From Amanita rubescens (taxonomy: Eukaryota > Basidiomycota > Agaricomycetes > Agaricales > Amanitaceae), in NCBI GenBank assembly GCA_015039365.1, contig WION01000566.1, positions 1 to 32,611 on the forward strand: a DNA stretch of 32,611 nt. Reading direction: 5' to 3'. This document shows, one piece after another, positions 28,018 to 32,611 of the stretch. The notes beneath the pieces are model-generated. The model saw only the letters and a program-made list of their open reading frames with translations. It was not told where the DNA came from and ran no database searches. Every line of letters begins with the position of its first letter. The stretch's first letter is position 1. A program made the position numbers and the translations under genes.

Positions 28018-30410
28018 ATGAGCGCACTCCCCAATGAGGTGACCTGGCTGGCTTCCTCCGAGCCTCCCGAGCCCCAAACCAACGATTTCTCTGACACTTC
28101 TAAGCCCTATGATCCCTCTGACACTTCCTCCGAGCTCCAGGATCCCTCTGACAAGTCCTCAGACGCACCCTCCAAGGTAGGCAAAGGAAGAGTAATGATT
28201 TTATGCTTCGATGGTACAGGGTACAAGCCCGGGAAGGTTAGTATCAACATTACCCTCTAAATTGTTTAATCTTCTTTCAGACAGTACGTGGATCTGGTCT
28301 ATTCGCTGCGAGTCTGCGTTCAAGCTTATGTTCCATATTACTAGGATTCCAATATCGCCCGCTTCTTCCGCGCTATCAGAGAGGACGTACGCGAGAAACA
28401 AATTGTTTACTATCAGGTTCGTTCACCGGACCCTTGGTTTCGTCCGGCTAATCCAATTATCAGCCTGGTATCGGTTCCTACAGTAAACATTCCGTTTTCT
28501 CGGAGACGTTGGACATAGTATCCACCGTACTTGACTTGACCATTGCTCTGAACTTGAATGATAACATCAAGGATGGGTGCGATAGACTCTCTTCACCACA
28601 TTCAATGGCTGAATGAAATCCTTAGCTATACTTTTGTTGTTCAGAACTACCGGTAAGAATTGAGATCTGCCGCGGGTAAGTTTGATACTGAAAGTCGGTC
28701 TAGGCCTGGAGACAAGATTTGTCTCTTTGGCTACTCTCGCGGCGGTATGTATTTCTGTATTGGGTTTTGCTCAGGTCTGATTTGTGGTGTATCAGCTTAC
28801 ACGGCAAGGGCCATAGCGGGCATGATTTACAAGGTGACTACAACTCCTTTCTCTCAAATCTAATATACAGCTGACTTTTCATGAAGGTCGGACTTCTGCC
28901 GAAGGAGAGTGTTCAACAAGTCGATTTTGCATTCGATACCTACATGACGACTGGCCGTGAAGGCTATAAGCTTAGCCGGGACTTTAAAAAGAGTTTTGCG
29001 TATGCCTTTGCTTCTCTTCCTTTCGCCTGTACCTTTGAATTCAAATCCAACTAGCTCGCCCGTCGACATTGAATTTGTTGGCGTTTGGTAATTGATATAT
29101 CGCTCTCATTCATTTGAATGTTTACCTTAGCACATTAGGGATACCATCTCATCTGTCGGCATCGGTCCAAAGACACATCCATGCAGGTCTAACAATTACA
29201 GTGTCAAACACTTCCGCCATGCTCTTTCACTAGATGAACGCCGCGTCAAGTTCCGCCCTGATTTGTGGAGTGAAGAAACATCTAAGAGTGAAAAAGATTT
29301 AGACGTCGACTTTCCCGATGTCCACATAAAGTTCGAGGACTCCAAAGTCAATTTTTTGACACCTGGTGCAGTCTCCCTCGCAGATCCAAATAAGAAACGC
29401 GAAGTAATTGAGAATATCCTTTCTGGTGGTCCGAATCCCGTGTCCAATTCCGTGGATGCGACACGCGATAAATGGAAGCACAAATTCCCGAACCGCGATT
29501 ATGCGGATGTCAAGGAGGTCTGGTTCGCAGGTGATTTGACAAGTATATAACGTATCCACTATTACTCACAACTGTAATTGGCAATCTAATTTCTAGGTTC
29601 GCATGGAGATGTTGGGGGAGGCGTCCGTTCTCCAGCGCGTGATACGGGTCTATCGTTCATATCCCTGCGCTGGATGATCAAGGAATGCATCTTGGAAAAG
29701 ACAGGAATCGAGTTCGACATGGAGTATCTCAAGAATGATCTTGACTTTGACATTGAGGATCTTCTGAAGGAGATGTTCGAAAGGGGCAATTACGATGAGT
29801 GCTACGAGATGATCGAGAAGTGCGGATGGGACAAGGACAAGCAAGAAATTTCGCGCCTTAACGTAGAAAAGGATAACTTCGCCTATCCGATTCGCGACGA
29901 ACTCAGCCGCTCGTGGTATTTGTGGGGCGTATTCGAATTCTTTCCAATGATGACCACGTATCAAGACTCCCAAGGGGATTGGTTCCTTCGCCGAACGTAA
30001 GAAACCCCCTAGACTGTGCTTCTAAGGGTTGATAATAGTTGATATAGGCGCAATTTCGGACGTGGAAGATATATTCCGTTCAACAAGACAAAATATTGGT
30101 TCATAAATCAGTCAAAAAGCGATTGGAAAACCAGAAGTTGAATTACGTTCCGGCAGCTCACAATTGGAAAGTAGTCGAGGACATGATCGAGTACGTTGAA
30201 TAATAAGCACCTCGTTTCCAAACGAATATGTCCCTCGGCGTTCACGTCCGATATTATGTTCAGCTTCCCTTATATTTTCGTACATATGGAGCATCGGTTT
30301 TTTTTAAATTTTGGCCCTAAGACCGCGACGTTGCTTGCTTTGTCGAGTGATACTGTGAAGTACCGGTCGCCTAGTGCTGGTGAGAGTTGTCGTGCATGAA
30401 ATTAATACAC
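27960..30410 (+). repeat. inverted duplication, copy B (DUF2235 gene with flanks)
   Basis: Partner of the reverse complement of 18290-20690. It keeps the start-codon region lost in copy A. Its 3' flank is shorter around 30240-30330. Confidence 0.88.
28018..30141 (+). CDS. DUF2235 alpha/beta hydrolase-like protein, copy B (nearly intact, shortened C-terminus)
   Basis: Predicted hydrolase of the DUF2235 fold. Exons with consistent phases: 28018-28236, 28345-28416, 28464-28576, 28626-28652, 28704-28744, 28796-28833, 28887-28999, 29055-29087, 29139-29530, 29597-29996 and 30048-30141, giving 513 aa. The N-terminus is Ser/Asp/Pro-rich (DFSDTSKPYDPSDTSSEL). Conserved points: VMILCFDGTGYKPG, EKQIVYYQ|PGIGSYSKHS, FVVQNYR|PGDKICLFGYSRG (nucleophile elbow G-Y-S-R-G), AYTARAIAGMIYK, FVGVW|DTISSVGI, HFRHALSLDERR, VWFAG|SHGDVGGG, SLRWMIKE. 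One base is missing in TTCATAAATCAG (near 30103), so translation leaves the ancestral frame, which would give SVKKRLE and LNYVPAAHNWK and end at 30201-30203. It stops instead at TGA 30139-30141. Copy A has the same loss. Intron 1 (108 nt) might hide a small exon. Possibly still expressed; otherwise a young pseudogene. Confidence 0.78.
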
Positions 30411-30567
30411 TCAACGCATATACCATATCTCTACTTGAGTGGCATTCAAAATACAGTGAGAGCTGTCTTAAAGCCGAATGGCAAGAGCTCCTGTCCATGT
30501 CGCGATCGGAGAAAAGAACGTTTCTCTGATCTGATTGACTAGTCCAACAAAGGATAGAGGATCGAAG
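30204..30567. other. 3' flank of DUF2235 copy B
   Basis: Up to about 30410 it matches the inverted flank of copy A (ccctcggcgttcac, ttttggccctaag, accggtcg.ctagtgc.ggtgag). Beyond that it is anonymous. No gene recognised. Confidence 0.6.
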
Positions 30568-30605
30568 TCTGTCCTGGGATGCTAACACGAAGGTGCGCGC
30601 TGAGG
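30568..30605 (-). pseudogene. HEM3: HEM3 5' relic (about 30 bp)
   Basis: The minus strand reads gcgcgcaccttcgtgttagc atcccag (split here), giving TFVLASQ. It matches the beginning of HEM3 at 17040-17070 and lies at the same side of gene U as there. Homology stops within a few codons. It marks one end of the direct duplication of the HEM3-U junction. Confidence 0.7.
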
Positions 30606-30660
30606 GGTGAATCGCAATAAGATTAGATAGATTAGATCAAGTACAATTTGCATAACCGAA

Positions 30661-31641
30661 TATGGTAATCTCCCGATTTACGCTCGATTCAAACGGTGAC
30701 AACTTTTCATTCCAATCGCCTTTTCTGGTCTTTATCTCCTTCACCCACAAGACGCGACGCAAGAAGAAATCTAAAGACAACACTCCGCAGCATCTTGCGT
30801 TCTAGCCCCCACTCGCAATTACACCAAATCTGAAAAGAGAGCTGTCATCTGGATTTCTCTATCGAGTCTTGTACAGGGTCTGTGCAACGGGTCGCTCGAG
30901 CTTAGGAATGAGCGAGATTTGCAAGCGCTGATTTCAGGCCGACTCCGGGTTCCTTCTGGTTGGGCGATATCGTTGAAGATCGAGCTTTCCTGGTGGCTTA
31001 GGCTTTTCTATCGCTTTTCGTTGGATAAATGCCATTTGGGGCCGGTATGGCTGTCTTATAATGCTCGCTGTCATTTACCTTACTCTTCGGTAGTGTCGTG
31101 CGCGTAGGGCAGGCGCATATATGCGCAGTTCTGCTTCCGGATCGCGTCCCCCTCAAGAGATCATTAAACTTTCACAGCATACGAGTATACTGTCTGAACA
31201 CGTATCCAATACCCTGTTTTACGACTTGGATCTGGTCTGTTACAGCCATCTTAAAAGCACCATCTACGACGTCAGACGATCGCAAGTCAAGACAAACTCA
31301 ATAATAACACTGGAATTCATAACACTCGGGGTTAACGTCTCGTATCTCTCCTCGTTGTATCTCGTTTGCGCCGTTCCTTGAAGACGAGTCCGAATCGGGG
31401 AAACGCACTCTAACACCACTTCATTTGTCTTTACGACATGCGATCGAGCTACTGTCTGATGCTGCAATTAAGATCAAGTCGGTGTGTGATGTGTCTCTGA
31501 TGCGCGCGGAGGAGTTGCGCAGGCGCAGTCGACATCAGATGGTTAAACATGGATCAAATATGGGCAAAAGGAAGGGGTACTGTCGACCTGGGAAGCAGCT
31601 TTGCTCACGGACGGTCATTTGGTGAGGTGGAGAGTATGTTG
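30661..31641 (+). pseudogene. gene U, copy B, frameshifted
   Basis: Same unrecognised protein as at 17177-18258: LQALISGRLRVPSGW, KIELSWWLRLFY, a membrane-like LLFGSVVRVGQAHI, PPQEIIKLSQHTSILSEHVS, DLVCYSHLKSTIYDVRRSQV, VNVSYLSSLYLVCAVP, SLRHAIELLSDAAIKIKSVC, RAEELRRRSRHQMV. At 31145-31155 it keeps the reading CVP/RVP-PQEIIKLS that copy A has lost by one base. It has instead an extra T near 31075 and a loss near 31375. So the two copies carry different breaks and together show the ancestral frame in these segments. Confidence 0.6.
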
Positions 31642-32490
31642 TACTTGTTCCAAGTGAGGTGTGTTGTACGCTGCCAAGGGAAGACGCATATAATCACGTT
31701 TGCACCAAGTATCAGACAATATTCGATTTGCTGTATAACCGGGCAACCTTGTCGCAAGTGCAAAAGGTGTAGAGCCGGTTGTTTCGAGTATTGATGGTGA
31801 ATAACGACGAGCCGATGACGTATCTTTCTTCTTCCTTTCAAATCAGATGAAGTGCTTAGGATCTGTCAGTAGTTCTACTTAGTTTGAACCATATGCTGTT
31901 TACTGTATACGCAAGTAATTTATATGGCGCTATCTGTTCCCATTGTACCTGAAGCGCGAGTGGAAACAGTCCTCTTACGTCGAGATCTTCTTGTCCTCGC
32001 TTGATCTTGAAAAGGTTGTGCCCAGTACGCATACATCTATATATTCAACGCTACATCGACAATTTAAAGACTCTTATGAATATGAACAGCGCCCGACTCT
32101 GAATACGTTCCGGAAGATACTGAAAACGGCGTCTAAGATTCTAAGTGCGTCTCCTCTTTTCTGACCTGTTTCAGACTGTGGCTGAACTTGGACACCATTT
32201 CGTGGGCAGACATGTAGGACTGGGACATTCTGTAGGCTTATAAAAAGGTGGAGACATGCGACGAGGGGCGTATATTAACCTGCTAGTCTGCAGAGACATG
32301 CCTGCATGTGCTGCTATATGAATCATTGTAGTCTCTGGCCCCAGATCGTGCCACGGTGGCCCACACTGACAAGTTCAAGTAAGGTTTCCGCTGACTGCGT
32401 CGGCGCTTCCCTGAGCGTGTAACTTTACGCTTATTATCGGTGTGGGAATACACGCCTTTTCCAACTTGGAGACCAACTTAGCCATAAACA
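31642..32490. other. right-hand stretch without a supported gene
   Basis: An ORF at 31943-32164 (73 codons) has no recognisable domain. An upstream region with ataaaaagg (32241) and gcgtatattaa (32267) could belong to the promoter of the gene starting at 32491. Confidence 0.4.
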
Positions 32491-32611
32491 ATGGTCAAGC
32501 CGCGCAACGCTCCAAAATATTGGGATGACTCACAGCAAAGAGTCGTTGAAGGTGTTGTGAGTACCGCTTCTTAGACTTGGGAAAAAAAACCCTGTACGTT
32601 TCTCAAGAATC
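32491..32611 (+). CDS. putative first exon of a gene running off the window
   Basis: ATG at 32491 reads MVKPRNAPKYWDDSQQRVVE followed by GV, up to a good donor at 32557 (GTT|GTGAGTACC). No intron end is inside the window. Start context caaacaATGG is acceptable. The product is unknown to me. The call rests on the donor site and the well-formed peptide only. Confidence 0.35.

Larger units (their letters stand above)
30568..31641 (+). repeat. direct duplication, copy B (HEM3 5' relic, intergenic, gene U)
   Basis: Partner of 17050-18258. From about 30816 to 31641 the two are nearly identical. Copy B has an extra T at 31075 (catttacc against cattacc) and a shorter acgccgttcc.gaag segment near 31375. 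Confidence 0.88.

Noticed and set aside
18290..30410. The DUF2235 inverted pair as terminal inverted repeats of a giant transposon
   Set aside because: The repeats are coding sequence with introns, their ends lack short conserved termini, and no transposase lies between them.

Overview
The window looks like genomic DNA of a filamentous basidiomycete, probably Agaricomycetes. The evidence is split genes with many introns of about 45-60 nt and GT...AG ends, a NACHT-WD40-type C-terminal tail, a TKL-like kinase, DUF2235 hydrolase genes, a psi-factor/linoleate dioxygenase-P450 gene, and proteins of fungal type (prefoldin 3, Mrd1, mitochondrial dicarboxylate carrier, porphobilinogen deaminase). A Rhizoctonia/Ceratobasidium-like source is my guess from gene content only. 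No tRNA, rRNA, CRISPR or bacterial element was seen.

Left part (1-7 kb): the C-terminal end of a WD40-repeat protein (+); prefoldin subunit 3 (-), whose conserved terminal NWDV Trp codon is TAG; a divergent, truncated MRD1 fragment (+), again with TAG where a Trp is expected; a 1.9-kb gene-poor stretch with exon-like tandem repeats that begins where MRD1 breaks off; and a complete 11-exon mitochondrial dicarboxylate carrier (+).

Middle (7-15.5 kb): on the minus strand a TKL-like kinase is followed by two tandem von Willebrand A modules. They probably came from one gene, now broken by many single-base indels. After about 2.4 kb of anonymous sequence comes an intact two-exon gene for a disordered Ser/Pro-rich protein.

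Right part (15.9-32.6 kb): a mosaic of duplicated and decayed genes. A HEM3 pseudogene (-) sits head to head with a broken putative membrane-protein gene 'U' (+), followed by a DUF2235 hydrolase pseudogene (-). A frameshifted dioxygenase-P450 gene (+) and a small secreted-protein gene (+) follow. Then a second set appears: a HEM3 fragment (+), a nearly intact DUF2235 gene (+, inverted relative to the first), a tiny HEM3 5' relic (-) and a second copy of U (+). The two DUF2235 copies share a frameshift near their C-terminal codons, so some damage predates the duplication. A new gene seems to begin at the right edge.

Overall, clean housekeeping genes (dicarboxylate carrier, the 14-kb gene, most of prefoldin 3) alternate with clusters of indel-ridden genes. 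Uniform sequencing error would not easily give that pattern, so local gene decay after segmental duplication is the simplest reading.
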